In this document: positions 22,257-33,716 of the stretch, piece after piece
How positions within the stretch are numbered: position 1 is the first letter of the stretch
Layout of the letters: each line of letters opens with the position of its first letter
The notes under the pieces: generated by a model
Told to the model about the DNA's origin: nothing
Seen by the model: the letters and a program-made list of their open reading frames with translations, nothing else
Databases searched by the model: none
Position numbers and translations under genes: made by a program
Assembly: GCA_001600615.1 (NCBI GenBank)
Contig: BCKK01000005.1
Span: forward strand, 248,001 to 312,000
Length of the DNA stretch: 64,000 nt
Source of the DNA: Dioszegia crocea
Lineage: Eukaryota; Basidiomycota; Tremellomycetes; Tremellales; Bulleribasidiaceae
Direction of reading: 5' to 3'

Positions 22257-22900
22257 TATCTCGTCATGCGGTAGCCTATGCATCAAATGAGGGACTGGAC
22301 ATTGAGCGTATAGCGTATAGCTGCAGACTATGCATCATACGCATCACATCTATGACTCACGCATACTCGACTCGATCACTCGATGATGGTTGTCCAAGCT
22401 AGGTCCTGACTCTTCCGATTACAGATTGACGGCTCGGAACAAGCCGCGCCGGGCAGTTACGCATCGCCGAGCCGAGATAGACATGAGATGGAATTCGGGC
22501 ATCTTCCATGAGCTATCGACTTCTGCCCATCCATCTACACACTATTCCTTCCCATAGCATACATCCCATCATAGCCCGCACTCATCCACACTGCATGCTC
22601 AGTGATATAATCAGCTAGTCCTGAGAACACCTTTCCTCGCCCACCCAAAAATCGATTACGTTACCAGTCAGATCTGACGAACAAATTTCCAGATTTCGAC
22701 CCTATTGTTGTTCACCTCGATCTGTCTACTATCGACATCTTCCTGCTCTTGATCTGCATAGTCAGAACGACGAATCAGAGGTTTGGACCGACCCTCCTCC
22801 CCTCCTCAAGACTTGACGGTCATTTCGGTCTTTAATTCTCCATCATAATGCTGGGAAAACCCTTGTTCGTGCCTTCTCTTTCTCTTGCGAACTGTAGCTT
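22257..22900. other. Intergenic region upstream of the PPR gene
   Basis: About 640 bp. It includes imperfect ATGCATCATACGCATCAC-like repeats near 22260-22370 and CT-rich sequence before the PPR start. An ATG at 22848 followed by a possible 29-nt intron could extend the PPR leader, but I could not decide. Confidence 0.4.
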
Positions 22901-25900
22901 ATGCCCAGATCCCACCTCCGTCCCCTTCTCCGACTTCAAAATCACGCTCAGCCTGATCTATTCACTTCCAACCCCTCGCTCTTGCATCATTTCCCACAAC
23001 AAGGCGGACATGCCGTCGTTCAGGCCGGACCATCTGCCGCACAGGCTGCCGGTCAGAATGCAGGTAATGCAGGTCGGGCAGGATGGGGCGGTGGAGCCGG
23101 GACAGGCGGGAGTGGCTATACCGTACGTCTTCTCTCTTTAGAGGATCCTCAGGGCTGATGGGACAGGGTCACGCTCGTGCGTTTCTAGGTCTACCTCAAA
23201 CTTCATCAGTCGATCCGTCTTCCGGTCTCAATGACGAAAGTAAAGATCAAGACCGAGTCCAAATCAGCCATCAGCGTCGATTCCAAGCTGCCCTTTTCGC
23301 CCGAACACAAGTTGCCGCTGGGACCTTGGAGGGTCGGGAGGGTGGGCGGCGGCGGATTGAAGGAAGGGAAGGTGGGCTGTTGAGGGCTATAGCGATGGAA
23401 GATGCGTCAGAAGTCCGGAGTTTAGATCCGGAATTGGCGGCGCGGTATCTCTCTTCAGCTGAGGAAAGGGCGGTGGGGGAGAAGAGGAGGGGATCAATCG
23501 CTTATCCTCAACCTCGACCCGCGATACTAGCTGGGGAGGTTTCGCCCCGGCCTTCCAGTTCGGCACGACGGGAGCTCGTTCGCAGTTCATCAACGATGGA
23601 TGTGTGGATGGGGAGTAGTACGATTACTCGGCCACAATTACGAACACTCTCTTCTCGATCAACCTCCATCCCCCTTCCTGACCTTGACCTGGTCGATGAA
23701 GCCAACCCTACCTCAATCGACGATATCACTCACATCACCCCCTCCCCCTCATCCCGTATCCGATCGATACCCCAGCCCAACCGCGTATTGATGGATCTCG
23801 CCGGCCGAGATTTACCACCCTCACCATCCATCATCCGCCGATACAACTCTTCCCTCGCCACCCAATCTACGCCCCCTTTGCGGATATTCGATGATCTCCC
23901 ACTTCCCCCTACATACACACCACCAACAGCCGAGCTTACGCCCGAGCAGCAGGCCGACAAGGATATGGATAACAAATTAAACAAAGCTATTGTTGGTAAA
24001 ACCATAAACTTGCACAAGGAGGGATACCGGTCTGCACTAGGCGCGCTCATTGCGCACTATCGATCACCGAGGCAACTCGCACCCCTCGATGAACGTCAAG
24101 TACCGGGTGACCCCGAGCTTGCCGAGAATTTACCCCTACCATCGGGATACTCAGTCAACACGTACAATGCGTGTCTGGACGCATTGTTGGCGCTTCGTGA
24201 GCCCGGAGAAAGCATTGCCAGGGTGTTGGAAGGGTATAATGAGATGCTGGAGCGAGATCTCGTTCCTAATATGAAGACATACCAGTTGGTGATTCGTGCA
24301 TTATGCTCGAGGGAGTCAGATATTTGGCTGGTCGTTCAGAGATGGGAGAGGGAGAAGTCATGGGAGTTGTGGAGGTGTGAACAGACGGGAGAGACGTACA
24401 CCCCCGACGAGCAGCAAATCTTGAGGGAACAGCTTATCGAGGGATACAAGGCGGAAGGTAATCTTGATTCGGCACTTCGACTCTTCTCGGCGGCTAAAAC
24501 ATTCCAAAACACTTCGAAATGGAGATTCCAACCTCGGGTCTACCACAATATCCTCAAAACGATCGGTACGCAGATCCGGCCCAACATCCAGGGGATGCGC
24601 GAGGTGTTTAACCATGCCGTCTCGCGTCAGCCTCGAGGCGTTATGGGCCTGTACAAGTATGTCTTTGAGGCATTGGGACGGGCTGGGCATGGGGATGAGT
24701 TGGCAGAACAATGGGCCAAATTCAGGAAGGAGGAAGAGGCGGGTAGTGGGGCTTTACTCAGCCACTGGATGGAAGTGGAGAATGATACGTCGTCAGACTC
24801 ACCGGAAGCCCAAAATCGGATCTTGGGTGCTAAATTGACGACGTACCAAACTGCCATCAAGTACTTTGCGCAGTTGGGTAGGACGGCGGAGGCAGAGGAG
24901 ATTGTGAAGCTTGTGGAGAGTAGGGGGAAAGGCGATATCGGACTGGTGGATGCGTATGGGAACTTCATTCTGGGTCTTAGTTCGCGGAACGTGGGCGAGG
25001 CCGTGGAGAAGTACGCCGAGCTTAAATCGAAGATCCAATCAACGAAATTGGGTCGATTGGGCGTTACGGAGGCTTTTGAGATTTACGATAATCTCCTTCG
25101 GGTCGGTGAATGGAGGGCGGCATTGGAGATCATTCCACCTTCGCAAGATCTTCAGGTTCACGGGGGTATGGACTTTACCAGAGTTCGGCACACCTACCAA
25201 TCAATCGTCACCTCCGCTCGGAACGCTTCCACTCCGGACGAAGCTCGAGAAATCCTCAGCCACATCCCTCCTTTACTCAAAGACCGGAATTTCAGCGTTC
25301 CTACATTACCCGTCAAACAGCACTTTGCCGTCCTTCAACAACATGGACTCTGGCGTGATGGCGAAGCCGCGCTGAGTCTATTCCGACGACATCACGATCG
25401 GACCGGGGCATGGGCCGAGTGGTATACCCCATTCGTCGTCGCTGCCACTCCCAACATCTCAAATCGGGATCTGCTGGCTTTATACTTTGCAGGAGGTGCG
25501 ATCGGGTTCGACCTCGCCTCGGTCGAGCAACTCAAGGAAGTACTGTCTGACAAGTACATTCAGGAGCGCGCGGCCAATTCGGCTGGGTGGGCGGCGGAGA
25601 TGTCAACGTACCACATCAGAGAATGGAGCACCATCATGTCCTTCGTCCAGAGGTTGCGCGGGGAGCAGTATGATGAGGGCCGGTACGATGGTTTCCTTCA
25701 GCAGGTCGCGGAGGACATCGTACGCGAGCTTCAGCAGGACAAGGGGGGAGGAAAGCAGGCGGAACTCCGATCACGATTGATGGTCAAGTTGCCAAGATTT
25801 GCGTGGACGTTGGAAGATCGTTTTGGCCTACAACGGGCCAAGGCCATGTTGGAGAGCGTAGAGATGCCGAGTGAATTCACTTGGGCATCTGAGCCAGCGA

Positions 25901-27733
25901 CTTCGGCTTCGGCTTCGGAATCAGCCTCGGCCCCCGATTCCACACGACCTACCTCATCGGAATTCTCAATCCCTTCCCCATTGACATCCGCCACTTCTCC
26001 ACCTGCGTCGCCCGTGTCTATCGGAACTCAGTACAACTTCAGTCGAGACCTCTCGCAGAGTGTCGACTCGCACAGCGCCCGCGTCCCCCGAATGACACCC
26101 CAAGGCGCCTACGATCTCATCTATTCGGAATTACAACGCAATCAGGTCGTCCCTTCCACCGGTACGATCGCGCGACTTATCAACACCCTAGGTCGCGAAG
26201 GCGCCGAGGACAAGGTCAATAACCTCTATGCGCTCACTCAATCCATGTTGCAAAATCAGACGGGGTACGACGACAGGCTTATGGCGTCCATGTGGTGCGA
26301 AGTTGAGAGTCACATGATTATCGCTTCGTGTCATCTTGGTCACCTCGAGCGGGCCGGTGCGCACAGACAGCGAATCATCAACGCTGGCCTACACCCTAGT
26401 GCCGATGCGTACGCGACAATGATTGCTAGCTCGAAGGATACGACGGATGACGTCTTGGTTGCCCGAGCTCTATTTGACGAGAGTCAACGGGTCGGCGTCA
26501 TCCCGAATTTGTACCTGTACAACACCATCATTAGTAAATTGAGCCGAGCGAGAAAGGCCGAGATGGCCTTGGAGCTATTTGCGCATATGAAGGCGGCAGG
26601 GATTGAACCTAGTTCAGTGACGTATGGTGCTGTTATCGTAAGTCATCTCTTCTTGACAGGTAGTGAGCAGGTGCTGATTTTGCAGAACGCTTGTTGCAGA
26701 GTTGGAGATGCTCAATCTGCCGAAACTCTCTTTAAAGAAATGAGAAATCACCGATATTTCAAAGCAAGAGTACCGCCATACAAGTAAGTCTATTCCCCGT
26801 CACTCAAAGAGGGCACGCTGACTCGGCAGCACAATGATGCAATTCTTCATCAACAACTCCCCCTCGCGCGCCAAAGTCCTCCATTACTACTCCCTCCTTC
26901 GACAAGACAACGTTTCCCCTTCTGCCCACACCTACAAATTACTCCTTGACGCCTATGCCACACTCCCCCCAATCGACCTCGTAGCGATGGAACGAGTCTA
27001 CGCCGATTTGCTCGCGGACCGCTCCGTCAAACCCCAACCTACACACATTGCCAGTCTCATCACGGCTTACGGCATCTACGGCGATGACCTAGCTAAGGCT
27101 ATGGAAATATTCGAGCAACCTCCTCTGGAGCAAGGCCGCCGAAACGGCAACTCCAATCAGTCGGGGCGGACACACGAAGCCATTGTATGGGAAGCTATCC
27201 TCAATGTCGTCGCTCATCGCGGAACATTGGCCGATTTGGAGGCTATGCGACAGAGGATGGACGCTACGGGTATTCGACCCACGGCATACGTCTACAATGT
27301 CCTTATTACGGGTTATGCCCGTGCTCAGCGGATAGACGACGCCCGACGGATATTCGACTCGATGGGCGATTCAGTCACGGGTGTTGCGGCGCCCAATAAT
27401 CATCCGGTCCTTTTGACGGGCGCGGGTTATGCCAAGCCCCAGACAATGACGGAAGAGCCGACGAATATGGTTTATAGGGAACCGAGCACGTATGAGGCTA
27501 TGGTGCGTGCGGAAATGAGTGCGGGGGATACGGATAAGGCGCAAGAGGTTTTGAGTAGGATGGAGGCGAGAGGGTATCCTTGGGCTGTGTTTATGAGGGT
27601 TAAGGCGGTCGTGGAGGATGGATCGGTAAGTTCAACCGCTTTTGTGCTAGGTGGATGGTGCTGATGAGTATAGATGTCTGGTCTGAGCGGGACTTATGGT
27701 CATCCATCGGGTTCATCCTTCCCTACGGCGTAA
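22901..27733 (+). CDS. Large pentatricopeptide repeat (PPR) protein, probably mitochondrial
   Basis: Five exons (22901-23122, 23167-26637, 26686-26783, 26830-27625, 27674-27733) encode 1548 residues. The start MPRSHLRPLLRLQNHAQ is Arg-rich without acids, a mitochondrial presequence pattern. PPR units are visible from ~405 (YNACLDALLALREPG, VPNMKTYQLVIRALC) and most clearly at ~1180-1230 (LYNTIISKLSRARKAEMALE, then LFAHMKAAGIEPSSVTYGAV) and in the last 250 residues (YVYNVLITGYARAQRIDDAR). PPR arrays bind single-stranded RNA and act in organelle RNA stability, processing and translation. The middle has degenerate repeats and Ser/Pro linkers. The specific RNA target cannot be told from sequence. 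Confidence 0.88.
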
Positions 27734-28079
27734 GGCGGACTGAGAAGATATCCCGCATAGAATGATACCACTATATTCAAATACGACTTGACAACAACAA
27801 TCACCACTCGTCTCTGCTTAGAATCTTGACTTGTATCAACAGTTCACGAGGGTTCGGGATAGGACATTTGATGGGCGAAAGAGGTACGGTTGATAGGGGA
27901 GGTTGTGTAGGAACAAGATGACAAAGAAAGTAGAATGAGAGAAGCTGCTCTATATAATGCATGAGGTATAGAAGTACGGGAATAAGTAATTGACTATGGA
28001 GTTGAAGCTTCACGAGATCAGGTAAACATACAGGGACGATGAGAGACGGTCAACAGGCAGGTTTCGGATGGGATCAGGT
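27734..28079. other. Convergent intergenic region
   Basis: About 345 bp between the 3' ends of the PPR gene and the next minus-strand gene. No gene or repeat seen. Confidence 0.45.
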
Positions 28080-28876
28080 TTAAAGTTGGTCCCTCTTGCG
28101 CTGTAATTTGCTCTTGGGAATGGGACTCGTTGGCCCCATTGATGTAGAGCCAGAAGGGCGTGCTGGAGACTCAGGAAGAGAGAATTGATCGGCGTGATCA
28201 GACCGGGAAACGCGGGGACCCTCAGAGTCTGAATCTTGACCGCCCTTGCCGCAGCAGCTTTTGAGTTTCTGGCGAAACTTGTTTCCCCTGCTGGTCAGAG
28301 TCGCAGTCCTTGAAGCGTCAGGCCTGTTTATGCGTCAGCTCAAGCTGACCTGACGTCCAGTATGTATATACATCGATGAGCTCGGGGCAGACGAAGTGAC
28401 AGTCAAAAATGGCAAGCACGGCCTAACGGAAGACATACCTGGTCCCTCCGATGTACTCGATATCCCCAAACCTGACACTCCTTTTGAGCCGTGAATGGCT
28501 GGGGTCGGACACGCCGGTGATATTCTCGGACCGCCTTGTCTCGTCAGCTCTCATGCATCATCGAGCGCGTAACTTACCTTGGCCCGGCCTGAGCATAAGC
28601 CTGACTTGAGTCATCGGAAGTCTCAGAGTGCCCACGCGCATTGTCCCAGAGGTCCGGCCCACCACCGAAGACACCTGATTCATGTTTGTTCGCATCCGTG
28701 CCGTGGAAGTCTTTCGCGTTGATGGCATCATCCATTGCGCTGAAGATGTTGCTGCCCTGCGAAGTCTCAGGGGGGCTTGTGAGGTTCTGTGTGTCCTGAG
28801 CCCCTGGCGGAAGACAGCGGAAACCGTCGGGGTCGCCGAACACGCCTGATTCTCGATTCGGTTCTCCTTCGGTCAT
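28080..28876 (-). CDS. Hypothetical disordered protein with two ESGVFG motifs
   Basis: Three exons (28578-28876, 28439-28534, 28080-28323) encode 212 residues. The protein is Ser/Gly/Asp-rich and disordered, with the hexamer ESGVFG twice (NRESGVFGDPDG and KHESGVFGGGPD). A more structured block follows, SRLKRSVRFGDIEYIGG, then KFRQKLKSCCGKGGQDSDSE. The C-terminus has many SP sites and ends in basic SKLQRKRDQL. Phase is kept over two introns, using the acceptor just before GCGG at 28534. The CC pair with adjacent basics could be a lipidation site, and the SP/TSP sites suggest phosphorylation. No family recognised. Confidence 0.62.
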
Positions 28877-29861
28877 TTGGCTGCGGTCGTCGGGTGACTC
28901 AATGTCAGATCAGCTCTGTGAGCGAAATTCGAGGTTGCGGACACTTGAGGAAGTGGTATGAAAGTCAAAGATGTAGGGCTTGAAGACCGGAGGATGCTGT
29001 TGAACAGTGATCGGATATGGCCCAGCTCGATCTTCCAAGCATGAAAGCTAGCGGAGTAGTCGATCAGGCATCGTTGGCTGGGCCAGACAGAATAGAACTT
29101 GAAGGGAAGTAAAGATATCGAGGTCCAAACAGGTGTGATCTCGTGCTCGAACGCGTCTGGAGAAGGGGCCATCGGGGTAAGCATCAAAGGAACGGGAGTC
29201 GCGCTGTGGACCAAGGGGCGTTAAGGCGATGATGCCATTTTTCAGCCAACTCCTACGTCCCATCCGGTCAAAAGGTAGACAGTGGCGCTTCAGGGCGTAA
29301 GAGACTGAGACAGATAGCGATCGCGCTGCGGGATGTTTGCGCAAGGGTCAGTAAAGAAAGGTGCCTGCGTGAGGCATGTCCTACTAGGAGTACCGGTATC
29401 CTCGTCGCAGTGCAGCGGAGCACGTACAGGTAGGTGCCTTTTCTGACCCAGGTGCGGCTTGCGTCGAGCGTAGCGTACCGGTCAACATGTCACGAATCTT
29501 GCGCTGTGCGGCTGGTTATAGTAGAACCAAGAAATTCCTAAACTTCCAGATCGCATATGGCCTCTCGAAGCCAGACCTTGGCACATCAAGTCACATACTT
29601 GAGCGACACCTACACAATACCAGCAGTCTCTCTAAGTATTTACACGCACGCAAGTAATGATGATCATACACAATGTGAGCCCTGCGGCACCTCAACAGAC
29701 TATACAACTCCTATTTCCCGACTCGATCTTGTCTCCCACCTGGCCGCTAGCCGTATTCCACACACCTGATCCCCCTCCAATGTCCTATGTCTCCTATCCA
29801 CCTGTCACCATATCCCCCCCTCTTCCTCAGTCGCTGTGCCCTTCTTCCTGCCCAGCTGCAT
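28877..29861. other. Long intergenic region, no supportable gene
   Basis: About 985 bp holding the promoter of the preceding minus-strand gene and the 3' UTR of the first RBR ligase. Several 60-110 codon frames exist on both strands but none has a motif or phased introns. No tRNA or repeat recognised. Confidence 0.4.
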
Positions 29862-32800
29862 CTACCCCCCGCGCTTCCTAGCTTTAGGTTTGAAATCCGG
29901 GGGGACGCGCACAGGTGCAGGCCTGGCCCCACCCGCACCCCTCGCCGCTCGCAACAAGGCCAGTGCCCTGACCCGCTCTATCTCAGCCTGCCGAGCAGCC
30001 TGCTGTGCCCGGAGCTGGGCATTCGGGTCCAGGATCGGTGGAGGGATAGCGGCAGGAATAGCGGCTGGGATCGGGTAACCGGCGCGGGGCCACGCATGGA
30101 GACCGACATTTGGAAGTGGAGGTGCTGCAGGAGCCATAGCCGCTAACGCAGCCATGTGTTGTTGATAGTGCATACCCATAGCCCCTGGTTCGCCCGGTCC
30201 GCCAGCGTACAAGGCCGCCACTAGTCGTTGTTGTTCTGCAACATCGCGCTGGTGTTGGGCGTGATCGATAAGAGGATTAGGCGCATGAGGTAATTGTCCG
30301 CGAATAGCGGCGAGACGAGCCACCATGGCTTCCGCATCCGCTAGCGCTTGGGCCATAGCCACCGGCTGCCTGACGGGCGCTGCAGGAACGTAGCGCAGGG
30401 CTTGATGGGCATAGGGGTTGAGATGTGCGGGGCGGGGAGCAACGGGCGCTTCGACGTTGAGATCAGCGTCGGCCAGCTGGATGCCCTCATCCGCGGCGGC
30501 TTGGCGGGCTGCCACTTGAGCTGCATCCCGCGCGGCAACAATCTGAGCTGATCAGTTGATGTTTTTCTCTCCGAGGATGGAACGAAGTAGACATACAGCA
30601 TTGGCATCTTGGTTCCCTTGTTTGTCCCATAAAGCACACTTGCCTTGAGCGGCAGTAGCAGTGTAGTCTGCCGGGTCTGGATGATTAGCTCCTCATCCAT
30701 TCACTGAGTTGCAGAGCTTACTTTGGTCGAAATGAGCATAGCCATTGGTGATGATCTTGCGACAGATGTAGCACGATGCGGTACCGCACAAATGGCACTA
30801 TCCAATCAGCCCGAAGTTGCGCCTGCTGAGGTAAGAACTTACGGTGATCTTATTACATCCCTCATCCTTGAAGAATGGCTTGTCGCATTTAGGGCACCGC
30901 CTGATAAGGGCATCCGACATGGCATCCTCGACCGCATGTCGTTTATCAAGTTTCCTATCCGCCTCCATTTCTGAAATCAGCGTCTATTCCGTGCAGCGAG
31001 ATGCTCAAACTCACCCTCGCAAGTTTTGGGAAGATGCTGCTCCTTCTTGCACTTCCGGCAAGTAACCGCACCGCATGCTGGAGCCATGCACCTGAAGAGC
31101 TTTTCGTCGGGGTTGTCAATGATGGCTGAGAATGGACAATTGGGGCATGTTTCAAGTCCCTCAATGTTGGCGGAGTCGAGTTCGCTAGCTTGCTTCAGGC
31201 GATGGTATAGAAGTAGCGACTTTTCGGGAAGGATACGGATGATTTCTGACTCTGGGAATGGAGCCGGACAGGATGACCCATCCATGCAGTCGATGATCTG
31301 TAGATCAGCATCGGTCTGTGACGAGTCCGCAGAGGATACCTACATGCTTCTGCTCCCCCAGCTTTGTATCAATGTGCATCTTGGTGCATTCCCGACAGAA
31401 CAGATGACCTTCGTTACACTGGAACATGTTTTCCTGCTTTGTTAGCGTTCCCTCTGGCCCTCTGGTAGGCCGACGCATGAAGCAGCATGTCGTAAAACAA
31501 ACACTCACCATCAACTCCTCCCCGTAGCAACAGCCACACTCCATTCCTCCTCCATTGGCCAAAGCTTCAGCATGCGCAATATCTCGCGCCTTCTGCGCAT
31601 CGCTTTCTTCCGCTTCTTTCTCTGGATTTGATCAGCTGCCGCGGATGCACAGTGAGAGAGAAGCTCACTCAGATACTCGACCAGCCATTTCCGTTCCAAA
31701 TCGTACATGGCCCTTCCATCTTTGGTTCTCTGCACCAAGAATGGATTATCATCCGCCACACCCTCCAGATCTTGGAAGAATGGCGCATGGAGCAAAGTCC
31801 TTCCCTTGCCTTTTGGATTCCGCCCAGCTTTGAGAGGCACGTAGGGTTTCGGATCTGCTTGAGAGTCCGCAATGAGCGCAAAGTAGGTGGGAACGAGCTG
31901 TTTGTGGTTGCGATCGAAGGTGCTTCGTAGACTGCGGTGTCAGCTTGCACTCCCAAAGTACGGAGCGGCAACTTACTGAAGTACAGGAATCATAGGGAAT
32001 AGCTCGTTGATCAAGCTGTGGGTGCTATCGGTGTACATATCGCCAAGACGCTCGTCTCGGCGATAGTCAGGGAGCCGATAGTTCGGCTCTTCCTTCTTCG
32101 CCACCGTCGACGTAGATGCAGCTATAGTAGCCTTGGCAAGAGGATATCCATCCTCCATATCGAAAGCTTTTTGGATCACTCTGGTCGCGGGATCCGCTTG
32201 ACCCAGAGTCATCTCAGCTTTTATCTGCTCGTACGCCCAGGCGGTACAGATATCGGGTAGGAATTCGAGGACCGACGGGAGGTGGTCGGACGCGGTGGGG
32301 ATTCGGGCTGGGGCCAATACGGCGGGTGCAGCAAGGGGGATGGGAGCTTCGGCTTCAGACGAGTGGCGAGGTGGGGATATGGGAGGGGATTGCTGGGCAG
32401 GGCGCCTGAGACGATGGGGATCCGAGGAGCTACCCGCGGCGGGTGGTGCGGCGGGTGGTAAATTGCGATTGACTGCAGCTGGCGCTGATGCGTTGGATGG
32501 TCCAGCGACCGGAGGTCCCCTGTCCGGGATTCCTAGACCGCCCCAACCCAATGGGACTTCTTGAGCTGGCTCATCGCCGAAAGCGACCATCATGGCTGGT
32601 TCTGCCGGGGCTGGAACGGGTACGCGAGATCCTCGGCTTGGTCCTGGAGATGATCCCATATCGATCACTGGAGTACCGTTCTTGGCTCGAGATGTCTTTG
32701 CACCACGCCGACCGGCACCGCCCGCTGCAGCTGATCCGAGGGTGACATTGTTGGCTCGGTGTGGACCAAACCCTCCCGGGGGTCGAATTTTGGGATTCGG

Positions 32801-33019
32801 AGTCTCCGCCTTCCGCTTCTGACCCCTTCTTGAGGGTACGATGATCACAGGCTCCTCGTCATCATCTTCGTCATCCTCGTCTCCGTCTCCATCCTCATTG
32901 CTGGTGTTCGCCGGTCCCCCTGCATCCTCATCATCCGTGTCCACCATATCAATGATGATAGTCTTCCGCCTCATATTCATCGGCGCCTCTTCTAATATCT
33001 CGACTTCGCCGTCCGACAT
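29862..33019 (-). CDS. RBR (RING-IBR-RING) E3 ubiquitin ligase, RNF216/TRIAD3 type, copy 1
   Basis: Nine exons (31977-33019, 31669-31931, 31509-31621, 31344-31433, 31015-31297, 30843-30970, 30722-30797, 30597-30676, 29862-30542) encode 918 residues. The first ~250 are disordered and acidic. RING1 begins ECGCCYGEELM and continues ENMFQCNEGHLFCRECTKMH, then CPAPFPESEI. The IBR has CPNCPFSAIIDNPDEKLFRC, CGAVTCRKCKKEQHLPKTCE. RING2 is CPKCDKPFFKDEGCNKITC, CHLCGTASCYIC, with the catalytic Cys expected in GCNK. The tail GYAHFDQ...KCALWD is diagnostic of RNF216-type ligases. These form a ubiquitin thioester before transfer. The C-terminal 220 residues are Ala/Pro/Gln-rich and helical. Its tandem paralogue lies upstream at 33717-37979. 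Confidence 0.93.
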
Positions 33020-33716
33020 CCCGTCCGATGAGATGTATGGGCCGGGAGGAAGGAAAGGGAGACGAAGGTCGTCAAGGTCGAGCCCGTGATCGATTCTGGG
33101 TAGATTTGGATTGACGCGTAGATTGTTCCGAGGTACCTAGGGCGAGTCAGCCCTGACTTTCGTCTTATCCGGTCTCGCATATCGAGTTTACATGAGCTGA
33201 GAAACCCACAAGGACAGCCATCGCTTCGCGCACCGTTGCGTGATCACGACACCGGCCTCCGCGCTAGCTCTTGGAGTCGCGTCGGTATCACGGCGGCCAC
33301 TTGTGCCGGCTGGCGGAGCTAGAACCTTGGGTACCTCAACTCAGAGCAAGATGAGTGTGTCTCGATGATACCGCAGGGTATCGCTTTGGAGTGAGGATAT
33401 AGGCAACATGAAGAGCACAATGCGAAATGATGAAGCCTCGGTGTAATTTAAGCTTCAGATTCAGGAACGGCGCGTAGACTCGCGACTGAAACAGCTGACG
33501 TAAAGTATCATTTGGTTGTTGGGTATACCCTGGGTAGACCCTACGAGCAGCATACTATACATCTCTCGGTATGAGCAAGAACAACCATAAGACGCTCTAA
33601 GATAACCCCCAAGATACTGACTGACTAAAACTTCAAGATGATCCTATATCTCCAATATGTGAAACCCGAAATTGCCCTGACCATCCACCGCCCTTCCCTT
33701 TTGATACATGGCCCTC
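33020..33716. other. Intergenic region between the two RBR ligase genes
   Basis: About 700 bp between same-strand paralogues. It carries copy 1's promoter and copy 2's 3' UTR. No repeat flanking the duplication is obvious by eye. Confidence 0.4.

Noticed and set aside
22848..22900. Earlier start for the PPR protein using a 29-nt intron
   Set aside because: The intron would be far below the local minimum and lacks a branch site; the ATG at 22901 already gives a good mitochondrial presequence.
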